A stretch of DNA of 64,000 nt from CAZDKK01 sp964603725 (GTDB taxonomy: Bacteria > Eisenbacteria > RBG-16-71-46 > CAIMUX01 > WJJG01): contig CAZRWW010000011.1 of NCBI GenBank assembly GCA_964603725.1, positions 1 through 64,000 on the forward strand. Direction: 5' to 3'. Shown here piece by piece: positions 1 through 12,300 of this stretch. The position numbers and the translations under genes were made by a program. Every line of letters starts with the position of its first letter. Position 1 is the first letter of the stretch. The notes beneath the pieces were generated by a model. That model made no database searches. It was not told where the DNA came from and was given only the letters and a program-made list of their open reading frames with translations.

Positions 1-205
1 ACGCGATTCGTCTTCGGGGGGAGGAATGCGCTAAGAACTAGTGTCTGCCTTGCAGATGCCAGGGGGAATCGGCCGGCGGCCGAGGAATCGGGGCGACCCC
101 CAAGGCGCTCTCACCCGTCAGTCCGTCGCCCGCGGTTCTGGACCTTTCGTCGTGCGGAGCGGTATCTTCGCACAGGACGTCGAATCAGACCATGAAGGTG
201 TCGCG

Positions 206-2743
206 ATGGCATTCGTTCCACTTGCGGGCAAGCCTCTCGGTGCCCCTGTGAACTGCCGGCCTACCCGGAACCCGCACTCATGGCCCGCTGGCGCGGAACG
301 GGTTGCAGCGGCCATCGCTTCTCTCTTTGCCGTGATGCTGGGTGCGTGCTCTGCCCGGGCTGACTGCATCGACTACGCGGACTACCTTCATTGCGCGGGC
401 AGTGTGCAGATGCCGGACGATGCATGTGACGTGGCCATCTCCGGCACCCACGCCTACGTCGCGACCGGCTACAAAGGACTCCAGGTCGTGGACATCACGA
501 ATCCAGAGAGCCCCCGGATCGTGGGCAGCGTGAACACGCCGGGGTACGCCTATGGCGTGGCCATCTCCGGCACCTGCGCCTACATCGCGGACTGGAACAC
601 GGGACTCCAGGTACTGGACATCACGAATCCTGAGAGCCCCCAGATCGTGGGCAGCGTCAGCAGGCCGGGCTATGCCTATGGCGTGGCTGTTTCGGGCACC
701 CATGCCTTTGTCGCCGACCACGAACACGAACCCAGTCTCCTGGTGGTGGACATCACGAATCCCGCGAGCCCCCAGGTCGTCGGCAGCGTAGTCACGCCGG
801 AGGCTGCCTTGGGTGTGGCCATCTCCGGCACCCGCGCCTACGTCGCGACCGGCTACCACGGGCTCCAGGTGGTCGACATCACGAATCCCGCCCATCCCCA
901 GATCGTGGGCAGCGTGGACACGCCGGGGTACGCTCATGGCGTGGCCGTCTCGGGCACATACGCCTATGTTGCAGATCATGATTCCGGTCTCCGGGTGATC
1001 GACATCACGAATCCCGCGAGCCCCCAGGTCGTCGGCAGCGCGAGCACGTCGGGCAAGGCCCATGGCGTGACCGTCTCGGGTGCCCGCGCCTACGTCGCCA
1101 ACTGCTACTACTCGGATTTCCAGGTGGTCGACATCGCGAATCCTGAGAGCCCCCAGATCCTGGGCAGCGTGGGCACGCCGGGGAATGCCGGTCGTGTGGC
1201 CATCTCCGGCACCCACGCCTACGTCGCTGACGGGTCGTCGGGTCTCCAGGTGATCGACTTCGCGAATCCCAGGGGCCCCGAGGTTCTAGGCAGCATGGAC
1301 ACCCCGGGGCATGGGGCGCGCCTGGCCATCTTCGGCACCTATGCCTACGTTGGGGATTACGAATTCGGTCTTCAGGTGATCGACATGACGAATCCCGCGA
1401 TCCCGGAGATTGTGGGTAGCCTGGACACGCCCGATTGGGCCGGGGCCGTGGCCGTCTCAGGCTCCCACGCCTGCGTCGGAACCGGCTTCCACGGGCTCCA
1501 GGTGGTCGACGTCACGAATCCCGCCAGCCCACAGATCATGGGCAGCGTGGACACGCCGGGGGGTGTCTCGGGCGCGGCAATCTCCGGCACATACGCCTAC
1601 GTCGTGGTCTACGAATCCGGCCTCCAGGTGATCGACATGACGAATCCCGCCAGTCCCCACATCGTGGGCAACGCGAACACGCCGCTGGATGCCACTGGCG
1701 TGGCTGTCTGGGGTACCCATGCCTACGTCACCCACTACGTGCCGAGCGAAGTGTGGGACATAAGCGGTCTCAGGGTCATTGACATCACGAATCCCGCCAG
1801 CCCCCAGGCGGTCGGCAACGTGCACACGCCGGGAGATGCCTCTGGTGTAGCCGTCTTGGGCAGCTACGCGTACGTTGCGGATGGGCCTGCCGGTCTTCAG
1901 GTGATCGACATCACGAACTCCAGGCGTCCCCAGATCGTGGGGAGCGCGGACCTGCCGGGGTTCGCCTACGGTGTGGCCATCTCCGGCACCCACGCCTACG
2001 TTGCAGGCGACTGGTCCGGTCTCCAGGTGGTAGACATCACAAACCCCGCGAACCCCCGGATCGTGGGCAGTGCGGAGTTGCCGGGGGATGCTTGCGGCGT
2101 TGCCGTCTCCGACACCTATGTCGGCACCGTCAACGGCGGCCACGGCCTTCAGATCATGCCTCTGCAGTGCTCGGCCACGCCGGTCGCCACCATCGACGAC
2201 CTGCAAGCCCGTCCGCTGGAAGGCGGCATCGCGGTCTCATGGCACGGCGGCTTCGATCCGCAGCTCTTCGATGTCTATGTCTGCCGGCGAACGGCAGGAA
2301 GTGGATGGTCGTGCCTGAACGATGATCCTCTCACGGGAGGTCCGGACTTCGAGTTCCTCGACACCGATGTCGAGCCGGGCGTGGCGTACGAGTACGAAGT
2401 CGACCTGCTCGCCGGTGATGGGAATCGGTTGCGATTCGGCCCTGTATCGTGCCAGTTGCCGTTGTCCCCCGTGCTCAGCCTTGACCTCCAGCCAATGCTC
2501 ACCCGAGGGGCAGTCAATCTGCGCGTCAACCTTCCGCATCCATCCGACATCAGCATTTCGCTGCATGACCTGGCCGGCCGGCGACTGGCCCTTCTGGAGC
2601 AGGGCGCGAGAAAGGCGGGCCGACACGATTTGGATCTGGACCTCAAGACCGTGGGTGGACTGCAGGCACCGGCGGGGTTGTACTTCGTGAGGCTGAAGAC
2701 CGCGCGGGGGACAATGAGCCAGCGAGTCGCGCTGGTGCGATGA
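206..2743 (+). CDS. Secreted LVIVD-repeat beta-propeller protein with FlgD-like C-terminal domain
   Basis: The N-terminus has a hydrophobic segment ending in LGACSARA, giving either a lipobox-like LGAC or a signal peptidase I site after ARA. Thirteen LVIVD repeats of about 43 residues follow, each carrying a GLQVVDITNP..PQIVGS core; they are expected to fold as beta-propellers. After the repeats come a fibronectin-III-like stretch and an 80-residue tail (DLAGRRLALL, PAGLYFVRLK) of the FlgD-Ig or type-IX-sorting type. The frame is open back to position 41, but ATG 206 is preferred because AAGGTG lies 6 bases upstream and it places the hydrophobic segment near the N-terminus. Function is unknown; a cell-surface or secreted binding protein is likely. 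Four other proteins in the window share the C-terminal domain. Confidence 0.85.
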   Translation: MAFVPLAGKPLGAPVNCRPTRNPHSWPAGAERVAAAIASLFAVMLGACSARADCIDYADYLHCAGSVQMPDDACDVAISGTHAYVATGYKGLQVVDITNPESPRIVGSVNTPGYAYGVAISGTCAYIADWNTGLQVLDITNPESPQIVGSVSRPGYAYGVAVSGTHAFVADHEHEPSLLVVDITNPASPQVVGSVVTPEAALGVAISGTRAYVATGYHGLQVVDITNPAHPQIVGSVDTPGYAHGVAVSGTYAYVADHDSGLRVIDITNPASPQVVGSASTSGKAHGVTVSGARAYVANCYYSDFQVVDIANPESPQILGSVGTPGNAGRVAISGTHAYVADGSSGLQVIDFANPRGPEVLGSMDTPGHGARLAIFGTYAYVGDYEFGLQVIDMTNPAIPEIVGSLDTPDWAGAVAVSGSHACVGTGFHGLQVVDVTNPASPQIMGSVDTPGGVSGAAISGTYAYVVVYESGLQVIDMTNPASPHIVGNANTPLDATGVAVWGTHAYVTHYVPSEVWDISGLRVIDITNPASPQAVGNVHTPGDASGVAVLGSYAYVADGPAGLQVIDITNSRRPQIVGSADLPGFAYGVAISGTHAYVAGDWSGLQVVDITNPANPRIVGSAELPGDACGVAVSDTYVGTVNGGHGLQIMPLQCSATPVATIDDLQARPLEGGIAVSWHGGFDPQLFDVYVCRRTAGSGWSCLNDDPLTGGPDFEFLDTDVEPGVAYEYEVDLLAGDGNRLRFGPVSCQLPLSPVLSLDLQPMLTRGAVNLRVNLPHPSDISISLHDLAGRRLALLEQGARKAGRHDLDLDLKTVGGLQAPAGLYFVRLKTARGTMSQRVALVR
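430..2150 (+). repeat. 129-bp-period coding repeat (13 LVIVD units)
   Basis: Near-identical units such as gacatcacgaatcc recur about every 129 bases inside the LVIVD gene. The DNA is conserved well enough that recombination could change the copy number. Confidence 0.8.
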
Positions 2744-2909
2744 GGCCAAGGGTCCGCTCATCCCCCAAGCGACCCAACTGTGACAGCGCTGTGGGTGACC
2801 CCCCACGCGGAGTGCCCCTACAGGACCGGCCGGTGAGGGTCGATCATTGCGATGACACCCCGCTGGGCGGTACGCTGGCGGGCCACGGCGAGACGAGAAC
2901 CCCCGGACG

Positions 2910-3407
2910 ATGGCAGGGCCGATGACCGCCGAGAACAGGCTTCCCAACCCCTCGGATCAGCCCGAGGCCGCCGCCCAGGAGGGGCGCCAGGGCGCCGACC
3001 GGCGGCGGCGGCCCACGCCGATGTTCTCGCGCTACACGGTCTTCGGCCGGCGGCGGCGCAATCGGCGCGACAGCGACCCGGCGCACCGCTACTACGTCGA
3101 CTGGATCGACGGCCACTACCGGCGCGCCCTGATCGCGGTCGTGCTCTTCATCCTCTTCGACATTTTCTCGACCCTGCACATCATCAGCCAGGGCGGCGCC
3201 GAGGCGAATCCCCTCATGGCCATGCTGCTCGGCCTGGGGGCTGGCTGGTTCGTCGCCATCAAGGTCATCTCCGCGCTGTGGGCCTTCGTGCTCCTGGCGG
3301 TGCACCGGTTCTTCCCCGTGGCCCGCCTGATGGCCGCTGTGCTCCTGGCGGCCTACGGGGCGATCGTCCTCTACCACCTCTACCTGCTCGTCCATATCCA
3401 CAGCTAG
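2910..3407 (+). CDS. DUF5658-like small membrane protein
   Basis: The N-terminal 60 residues are basic and polar (RRRR and RRRRNRR clusters) and predicted cytoplasmic. Three hydrophobic helices follow: ALIAVVLFILFDIFSTLHII, AMLLGLGAGWFVAIKVISAL and AVLLAAYGAIVLYHLYLLV. The FDIFSTLHIISQGGAEANPLM segment resembles the DUF5658 pattern in which Asp, Thr and GAxExNPLM lie in the first helix and loop. ATG 2910 or the in-frame ATG 2922 (MTAEN) could be the start. No function is known. It stands alone, 166 bases after the LVIVD gene and before the barrel gene. Confidence 0.75.
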   Translation: MAGPMTAENRLPNPSDQPEAAAQEGRQGADRRRRPTPMFSRYTVFGRRRRNRRDSDPAHRYYVDWIDGHYRRALIAVVLFILFDIFSTLHIISQGGAEANPLMAMLLGLGAGWFVAIKVISALWAFVLLAVHRFFPVARLMAAVLLAAYGAIVLYHLYLLVHIHS

Positions 3408-3557
3408 CGACGGCCCAGCCCGGCCAGCGTGCCCCAACCTGCATTCCGCTCGACAAATGCATCCGTCGGCCGATGAACGAAGAGGGGCCCTTCGGTGGGC
3501 GAAGGAGCCCCCGGATCGCCAGGCATCCTGGTGCCCGGTCGACGTGAGGAGACACCC

Positions 3558-6230
3558 TTGGCACGCTATCCCAGCACCCCGCCTGCCCGGCGTCGCGGGG
3601 CCCCAGGCCGGCGCCGGCCGGCGCTCAAGCCGCCCTGCCTCGCTCTGATCCTTCCGGCCTTGGCCGCCCTGATCGGCCAGCCCGGGCACGCCGCCCTGTG
3701 GCAGCGCTCTCAGTCCGGGACCGACCTGTGGTACTCCGGCTTCCTGCACGCCGAGGCCAGCTATACGGACGTGACCGGCAGCGTCTACGAGTTCGAGGAG
3801 GGCTACTTCCACGGGCGCGAGAGCGGCTCGCTCGATGCCAAGGGCTCCTTGAACGCCCACGGCCTACTGCGCTCCGGGCTCGCCCTGGACGGGACACTGC
3901 TCTTCGACACGCGCTACGACCGTTACCCGCAACGCTACTGGGACCGGCGGCTGTGGGACACCTTCCGCATGAACATCGTCATGGACACGCCCCAGCCGAT
4001 CAATGACCGCTGGCGACTGCACGCCCGCGCGAGTTACGACCGTGAGGATAGCTGGCGCGATGAGTACCCCGACGCGCGCCTCCTGATGGAGCCGATCGAT
4101 GACGCGCGTCTGGAGGCGCACGCCCGGCTCGAGTCGCGCTCGCTGCTCTTCGAGGGCGGCGACCTGAAGCCCGACTTCGGCGGCCGCGGCTTCGTGCTCT
4201 ACCAGCGCGACATCCTCGGCCTGCGGGCCAACGCGCACAACGACGCGGCCGAGGCGGACCTGATCGGCGGGCGGGCCAAGGGCACGACCTTCCTGCAGAC
4301 CCCCGATGACTCGCTGGGGATCCGCGCCGACGGCACGGCGGGGCCCTACCGGCTGGCGCACGCGCCGATCGTGCGGGGCAGCGAGATCGTGGCGATCGAG
4401 GAGCGCGACCGCTTCGACGCGACCATCCGCGTGCGGCGCACGGAGCAGCGCCGCAACGTCGACTACACCGTCGACTACCTGCGCGGCGTGATCACCTTCC
4501 TGGAGCCCGTCGGCAGCGAGTCGTTCGAGGGCAACCCCGTCTACATCTCGATCCAGTACTCCTTCGACGATCGCTCGTCCGGGTATCGGCGCTACCTGGC
4601 CGCCGGCCGCGCCGGCATGAAGTGGGGCGATCGCGCGCGGGCCGACGTCATCTACGCCGGCGTCTACGACGACGCCGGGTCGTGGCGCGGCAGCGACACC
4701 GCCCGCGCCTCCGCCGAGCGCCGATCGGCCTACGGCACGGTGATCGACGTCGAGCCGCTCGCGCACACGCGCATCGAGGCCACCGCCGCGCTGAGCGACT
4801 CGGGGCAGGTCGGCCGCGAGAGCCACAACGGGGCCGTGGGAGTCGCCCTCGAGTCGCGCAGCATCCGCAATCTGACCCTGCACGGCGACTTCCAGCGGAT
4901 CGCGCCCGGCTTCGTGGCCCTCGACAATCGCACGCTGGTCGGGCAGCGCAACCGCCAGGAGGCGCGCATCGAGGGCACCTACCAAGCCTCCGCGGCCGTC
5001 GATCTCCTGGGCGGCGGGCGCCAGACGCGGACCGCGGTCGAGGCGGTCGATGCCAACGCCTACCGCGACCAGTCCGTCTTCACCGGCGTGCGCATGCGAC
5101 CCTGGACCCGGACGGATGTCACCTACCGTCACGAGTGGCGCACCGCCGCGGACCGGCGGCCTGTCCATGAGCGCGATGAGCTGCGCGAGACCGCCGGCCT
5201 CGAGCTGGGCCAGGCCTTCGCCGCCTCCCGCCTGCGCGCGGCGGCCGAGCGCGAGCACTTCACCGACCACGCCCACGCCGGGCAGGCCGGCGCCCGCACG
5301 GCCACCTGGCGGCTGCGCGGCACGCTCGACCTGCGTCCCTGGTCGTGGCTGGAGGGGCGCGGCGCGGCCAAGACCGAGCTGCTCAAGGACCGGTCGACCG
5401 ATCGCTCCCAGAGTCGTCGTGACCGCGCCGAGGCCGGGGCCACGCTGCGCTGGAGCAGGGCCTACTCGCTGCGCGGCGATCTCGAGTGGAAAGTCGACCG
5501 GGCGCTGGACGCCCCGGGCTGGCAGCTGACCGGCGGGAGCCGGACGAACACCGAGCGGGCCCACTCGCTGGGCGCCGACCTGCGCCCGGTCGAGAGCGTG
5601 CAGATGCTCCTCGCCTACGACCGTGATGAGCAGCGCGACGATGCGGCCGCGCAGGTTGAACGCTCGTCGGAAGCCTTCCGGACGGAGGGCTACTGGTTCC
5701 TGACGCCCGATCTCGAGTTCCACGGCGCCGCCGGGCGCGAGGACCTGCGCGATGCGCGCAAGATCGGCGTGGCTCAAGGGCTCCTGCGCCGCTATGAGCG
5801 CCGCGTCGAGGGCGACGTCACCTACAACTACTCCACGCGCCTGTCGCTCTTCACGGGCTACCAGCTCAAGCTGCGGCGCGTGTTCGATCCCGGGCGCGGC
5901 GACACCAGGCTGCACCGCGTGCGGGCCGGCGCCAACTGGCACGTCCATCGCAACTGGGAGATCACGGCCCGCCTGAGCTACGCCATGCTGGACGGCCAAT
6001 CGATCGCCGCCGCAGAAGGCCAGGGTTCGCTGTCGATCGGCGAGGCGATCGACAATCGCCGCTGGGTGGCCACGGGCGAGCTGGCGTGGGACGTGGGCCG
6101 CATGTGGCGCCTGGCCGCCGGCTACGAAACGCTCGACCACGACGTGGCGGATGGCCGCGACCCCGACGAGAGCGCCGGGGACGACTACGCCGCCGATCGG
6201 TTCTTTCTGAAGCTGATGCAGAAGTTCTAG
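3558..6230 (+). CDS. Large outer-membrane beta-barrel protein, partner of the DUF11 fibre
   Basis: The product is 890 residues from TTG 3558, which has GAGGAGA 7 bases upstream. A basic N-terminus and a signal peptide (LALILPALAALIGQPGHA) lead into a mature chain of alternating hydrophobic and polar residues rich in Tyr, Arg and Asp, with repeated W.L.A.A.Y amphipathic strands, as in outer-membrane barrels. It ends in Phe (FFLKLMQKF), the usual Bam recognition residue. A DYTVDYLRGVITFLEPV...NPVYISIQYSF segment near residues 300-345 resembles the Ig-like domain before the barrel in large surface and TonB-like proteins. The giant DUF11/OmpA gene starts 88 bases downstream, so the two are probably cotranscribed. 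Function is inferred: pore, anchor or export channel. Confidence 0.75.
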   Translation: MARYPSTPPARRRGAPGRRRPALKPPCLALILPALAALIGQPGHAALWQRSQSGTDLWYSGFLHAEASYTDVTGSVYEFEEGYFHGRESGSLDAKGSLNAHGLLRSGLALDGTLLFDTRYDRYPQRYWDRRLWDTFRMNIVMDTPQPINDRWRLHARASYDREDSWRDEYPDARLLMEPIDDARLEAHARLESRSLLFEGGDLKPDFGGRGFVLYQRDILGLRANAHNDAAEADLIGGRAKGTTFLQTPDDSLGIRADGTAGPYRLAHAPIVRGSEIVAIEERDRFDATIRVRRTEQRRNVDYTVDYLRGVITFLEPVGSESFEGNPVYISIQYSFDDRSSGYRRYLAAGRAGMKWGDRARADVIYAGVYDDAGSWRGSDTARASAERRSAYGTVIDVEPLAHTRIEATAALSDSGQVGRESHNGAVGVALESRSIRNLTLHGDFQRIAPGFVALDNRTLVGQRNRQEARIEGTYQASAAVDLLGGGRQTRTAVEAVDANAYRDQSVFTGVRMRPWTRTDVTYRHEWRTAADRRPVHERDELRETAGLELGQAFAASRLRAAAEREHFTDHAHAGQAGARTATWRLRGTLDLRPWSWLEGRGAAKTELLKDRSTDRSQSRRDRAEAGATLRWSRAYSLRGDLEWKVDRALDAPGWQLTGGSRTNTERAHSLGADLRPVESVQMLLAYDRDEQRDDAAAQVERSSEAFRTEGYWFLTPDLEFHGAAGREDLRDARKIGVAQGLLRRYERRVEGDVTYNYSTRLSLFTGYQLKLRRVFDPGRGDTRLHRVRAGANWHVHRNWEITARLSYAMLDGQSIAAAEGQGSLSIGEAIDNRRWVATGELAWDVGRMWRLAAGYETLDHDVADGRDPDESAGDDYAADRFFLKLMQKF

Positions 6231-6318
6231 CTCGGCCGCGCTGGTTCGGCTTGGAACGCCGGCTGGGCGAGGCGCCGCGGAAGCGTCAGGTCCGGTCGGT
6301 CCAGGATGGAGAAGACTG

Positions 6319-9300
6319 ATGGATACGCAGCGACACTCGTTCCGGCCCGTGACACAGAGGCTCCGCGGTGGGCTCCGGGCGATCCTGGACGCGCTAGTTC
6401 CGGCCGCGGACTTCGCGCCGGCTGTCACCGTCATCCTGCTCGCCCTCGCGGGCGCGCTGGGAACTTTCGCGCAGGCCGCCTCCGATCCCCAGGGCCACCC
6501 GAGCAGCGAGGCGGCCCGCCAGGAACCGCCCGTGGTGGCGCTCAGCCCCCTCGCCGGGCCCTACGACCAGCCGCTCGCCTTCCATCTCGAGCTCACCAAC
6601 CCGGCCGGCAATCCCCAGCCGATCTGCTCGCTGATTCTCGAAGCGCCCGAGACATTCCTGAGCCTCCGGAGCGAGAAGGCGCCCGCCGGCTGGCGGGCCG
6701 TGCCGCACGAGAAGTGGATCGTCTGGCAAGCCATGGAAGACCATTGCCTCGCGGGCGGGCAGACGGTCGTCTTCCCCTGGTCGGCGATCTGCGCGAGCGG
6801 CCACGACGAGCGCGACAAGCACAACATCACCTGGCGGGCGATCTCGCCCCCCGGGCGCCACTGGACCGACAAGTTCGAGTTCCGCGCGTACAGCGGCGAC
6901 GAAACGCGGCCGGCGCCGGCGATGGACCTTCAGGCCGTGCCCGCGGCCGCGGTCGTGCGGCCCGGCCAGCCGTTCACCTACGTGGTGACCTTGACCAACA
7001 CCGGGGGCCAGGATATCGCGCACGCCGACATCGGCGTGATGGTCCCCCCCGGCTTCACGTACTCGGGTTGGCATGGGGATGAAGAGATCGCGCTGTCGTC
7101 CGCCTCCCCCTTGTCCTTCCGCGCCCTGCGGCTGTGGGCCGGCGCGTCCAAGGTGCTCTCGATCGACTTTCGCGCGTCGTCGAACCCGGCCGAGCTGGAC
7201 AATCCGGTCACCCTCATGCTGACCGCCAGCGGCGTCAGCGTCGACGGCGAGCCCGTCAGCGCCACGCCCGTCACGGTCAGATCGCCGCTCCACGTTCCCG
7301 GATCAGGGTTGGAGGTCTACGCCGCCGCTCACCCCGGCGTGGTGGTTCCCGGCCAGTGCGTGTGGTACGACGTCACCGTCACCAACACGGGCGACCAGGC
7401 GCTGTACAACATCGACGTGACCGACGCTGTCGCGGCCGGTCTCACGCTCGCGGGCGCCCAGCTCCCGCCGGGCGTCGTCTGGCACAGCACGCCGCCGCTG
7501 ACCTATCGCATCGCCGAGCTGGCCGCCGGAGCGGGGCGCACTTTCCTGCTCGAGTTCGCGGCCGCGGGCGACCTGCTCGCCCTGACCGACCCGGTCACGT
7601 GCACTTTCGCGGCAACCGGCCGCGACGTGGCGGGCAATCCGGTCCTGGCGGCGCCCTTCGTCGTCAGCCTGCCGCTGGGAGCCGGCGCGATCGGTCTCGA
7701 TATCCAGAAGGCGTGCCTGGGCGCCGTCATCGCGCCGGGCGAGCCGGTGACCTACCTGATCTCCGCCGCCAACACCGGCGATGCGCCCCTGAGCGCGGTC
7801 ACGGTCACCGACCTCGCCCCGGCGCCGCTCGTGTTCTCGCATGCGGTGCACGACGGCGACGTCGTGCAGGTGTCGGCCAATCCCCCCACCTTCTCGATCG
7901 CCGCGCTGCCGCCTTACGGCACCAAGCTCATCACCCTCTCCTACGACACGCAGCCGGACTACGCCAACTACCCGGACACCCTCATCAACACGGCCGCCAT
8001 GACCGCGGTCGGGCCCGGGAGCTCCGCGGTCGTGGCCGACTCCGCTCGAGCGGCGGTGCCGGTCCGGTTCAGGAACGCCGGGCTGCAGTTCAGCAAGGTT
8101 TGCGCCCACGCCGCCCACGTCGCCCTCGGCCGCCAGACGACCTACACGATCACGATCAACAACCGCGGCGATCAGGACCTGCACGACATCAAGATCTACG
8201 ACCTTCCCGATCGCATGCTCGAGTTCGCCCACGCGCAGCTCGGGCGGGCCATCCGCCTGATCGCGACTGATCCGCCCACGTTTCATCTGGATCGATTGCC
8301 GGTTCACGGCCAGCACACGATCGCCCTCACCTTTGACGTCGATCTGTACCAGCCGGCCGGGCAGATCCTCGTGACCAACGGGGTGTGGGGAACGGCCCGC
8401 GACGAGAACGGCCTGCCGGTCGCCTCCGACACGACCAGCACCCAGCTACCCATCCTGCGCCCCTCGAGCGGGCTGCAGGTCAACAAGGTGGCCACCACCG
8501 GTCGGGTCGTGCCCGGCGGTACGGTGACCTACATCATCAGCGCCGAGAACCATGGCGATCTCACCTTGACCGACGTCACGATCACCGACCGGCTGCCGGC
8601 GGGGCTCTCCTTCGCGTTCGCCGACCCGGGCCCCGGTCTGGTGCAGATCAGCGCGGACCCGCCCACTTTCCAGGTTCCCCTGCTGCTCTCCGGCGGCTCG
8701 GCCATGCTGGCGCTGACCTGCGCGGCCGCGGCCGATTCCTCCGCCCTGGGCCCCGCAATCGTCAACATCGCCGAAGCGTACGGCTACAACGGGATGGGCG
8801 GGACCGTCACGGCGGCGCCCGACTCGTCCGTGCTGCCGATCGTGGTCCCCGACCGCGAGCTCGACGTTCAGAAGGCCGCCACCCGCGACCGCATCGTGCC
8901 GGGCGAGGAGATCGGCTACGTGATCACCGTCGCGAACGCCGGCCAGGAACCGCTCAGCGAGATCGAGGTCGTGGACGAGCCGCCCGCGGGCCTCGTCTTC
9001 AGCCGCGCGGAGCACGACGAGAGCGTGACGCTGGTGGCCAGCGCGCCGCCCACGCTGCGGATCCCCGAACTGCCCGCGGGCGCGCACCAGCTCATCGCGC
9101 TGCTCTTTGTCGCCGACGAGGATCCGGCCGCCCTGGCCGATCCGGCCCTCAATCGCGTGACCGCGCGGGGGTTCACCGCGAGCGAGCAGGAAGTGGTCGC
9201 CGTCCCGGACAGCTCGGCGCTGCCGGTCGTGCCCGACTCCGGGGCCATCGACATCGAGAAAACGGCGGTGGAATCGCCCTTCCCCGCCGGCGGCCTCGGG

Positions 9301-12300
9301 CACTACCTCATCACCGTGACCAACACCGGCCCGGTGCGTCTGACGAGCGTCGCCGCCCACGACCTGCTCCCGCCGGGGCTCAGCTACATCGACGCCGAGC
9401 CGCCCGCGACGCAGCCGGCGCCCGGCATGCTCGCCTGGAGTCTGGCCGACCTCGAGCCCGGGCGGTCGCACACCATCGTGCTCAGCGTGGGCGTCGACTA
9501 CGCCCTGCACGGGCAGTCGGTGACCAACACCGCCGACGCCTCCGGGGCGACCCCGGACAGCCGCACGGTGACGGACGTCGACGCGACCACGACCCCCTGC
9601 CGCGCGGGCGACAGCTCGGTGCACGTCGACAAGCTGCCCAACGACACGCGCCTCTTGATGGGCGGGCAGGTCAGCTACCACCTCCTCGTCGCCAACGACG
9701 GCGGCCTGCCGCTCGATTCGCTGGTCGTGCGCGACTCGGTGCCGGACGGGCTGAGCTTCGTCAACGCCGATTACGACGCTGGGTTCTTCAACCTCGTCAC
9801 GACCAGTCCGGTAGTGGAGCTGCGCATGGCCTCGGGCCGCACGCTGGCTCCGGCGGGAGAGGAGGCCATCACCCTCCTCTTCAACGCCGCGCGCGACTAT
9901 GCTCTGTACAATCTCGCCCCCCTCGACTCGACCGTCGTCAACCGGGTCACGGTCGTCGGGCGAGACCCGAAGCGGGACATCGTGACCGACGGCGATGCGG
10001 CCGCGCTCGAGCTCGTCTCGCCCCGGGCGGCGATCCAGGTGCACTATGCGCACACCACCGGCGAGATCGTGCCCGACGAGCTGGCCACCTACCTGGCCAC
10101 GATCGAGAACATCGGCGACCAGGCGCTCACCGACGTGGAGCTGGCCATCGCCGAGCTCGATCCCCAGGGGCTCGGCTACATCGAGTCCAACTTCGATGCC
10201 GCGCGCCTCACCACCGCCCACGGCGGCGGCTACCACCGCTGGCGCATGACGGTTCCGCTGCCGGCCGGGGCAGCCGAGCAGGTGCGCATCACCTACCGGG
10301 CCAGCCGGGAGATCCTCGACCTCCTGCCCGCCGGCGTGGTCACGAGCACCGCGGCGGTGACCGGGCGCGACTTGACCGGGACGGCGGTCGGCGACAGCGC
10401 CGGCGAGGCCGTCCCCTTGAGCCCCAAGCGCGGGGCGATCCAGATCGACAACACCGCGGCGCAGGGCGAGATCATGCCGGGCGAGTCGGTGACCTACATT
10501 CTCACCGTGAGCGCGGGGCCCGAGCTGGATCTGGCCGACCTGATCGTCACGGCGCAGAGCCTCGCGGCGCAGCACATCACCCTGCAACAGGTCTCCTTCG
10601 ACGCCGGCGTCTTCCAGCAAACGGCGGCGCTCACCTGGACGGCGCGCGATACTTTCCCCGCCGGGGCGCAGGAGGAGATCCGCGTCACCTATCGGGCGGC
10701 GGCCAGCGCCGCCCAGATGCCTTCGCAGGTCCACATGACCGCCGCGGCGATGGCGCATGACGTCTATGGGCGCGAGCTCACCGACAGCGATCGAGAAACC
10801 CTGCCGGTGCTCTTGCCTGAGTCGCACCTGCTGCTCGAGAAGACCACCTTGGCGACGGCGGTCGTCCCGGGCGAGACGGTCACTTTCCTGCTGACCGCGA
10901 CGAACAACGGCAATCAGGATCTGACCGGCGTGCGCATCCGGGAGGAGCTGCCGGTCCAGCTCTCGCCGCTGGCCTGGCTCTCCGGAACGGAGAACATCCT
11001 CTACGACGCTGGCGATCCCAGCGCGCCGGTCTGGACGCTGGCGAGTGAGCTGGGGCGCGGGGAGGCGGTCACGATCCGCCTCGTGGCCGGCACCGACCCA
11101 GACCCGACCCGGTACGGCGAGACGGTCCTCAATGTCATCACCGCCACGGCCGTCGACGAGAACGGCGCCACGCTCGAAGCCCGCGCCGCGGACGAGGTGC
11201 CGGTGCACACGCCCGACGTCGCGGTCCAGGTGACCAAGACCCCGAGCCAGAATGTGATCGTGCCCGGCGGCCATGCCGGCTACAGCCTGGTCGTCGCCAA
11301 CGTCGGGCGCACCGACCTCATCGCCATCACCCTGACCGAAGATGTCCCCGGCGGCCTCAGCTACCTCTCCTCGTTCTTCGATCCGACCCAGGTCGCGCTC
11401 GTCGCCAGCGATCCGAGCGTCGTCTGGCAGATCGGCCCGCTGGCGCCCGGCCGCAGCGTGGACATCCAGGTCTCCTTCGCGGTGACGGCCGACCCGGCGC
11501 GCCTGTCCAACCCGGTGGTCAACACCGCCACCGTCACGGCCACCGGACCCGGCAATCAGCTCGTGACCGACCTCGATCAGGCCAGCCTGCCCGTGCAAGA
11601 CTCGGCCCCGAGCGTGCACATCGAGAAGCGGGCGACCGTCGCGGTGGCGCGCGCGGGCGAGCTGCTCGACTACGTGATCACCATCACGAACGACGGCGAC
11701 CAGCCGCTCAGCGAGGCCGTCGTCGCCGACGTTCTGCCGCGCGGCCTCGCCTACTTCACGTCGCGCTTCGATCCGGAGCAGGTCGCGCTTGCCGCGACGG
11801 AACCCGCGATCGCGTGGGAGCTGCTCGACGAGCTGGCGCCCGGCGACCGGCGCAGCCTGTACCTGACCGCGCTCGTGGCCACCGAGTTCGACAGCGTCGC
11901 CCGGCCCGTGGTCAACACGGCCGAGGTGCGCGCCCTGACGCCCGGCGGCCTCGAGGTGTTCGACACGGCCACCGAGACCTTGCCGCTCCAGCGCAGCGGA
12001 CCGCAGATCACCGTGCAGAAGTTCACCACCGCGCCGGTGGTGTGGCCCGGCCAGGAGATCCTCTACATCATCCAGGTCACCAACACGGGCACGCGCGACT
12101 TCATCAGGGGTCTGTTGATCGATCACATGCCGCTGGGGCTCGGCTACGCCGGGTCGGTCTTCGATCCCGCCCGGATCTCGTTTGGCGGCAGCAACACGCC
12201 CGATCCGCTGTGGACGATCGCCGACCTGCCCGCCGGCGCCACCGAGACGGTCACGGTGCGGCTGCGGGCGGTGAGCGACATCCTCGCCCTGGACAACCCG

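Noticed and set aside
3864..6434. Long antisense frame opposite the barrel gene
   Set aside because: Same shadow effect; the sense frame has signal peptide, strand pattern and terminal Phe.
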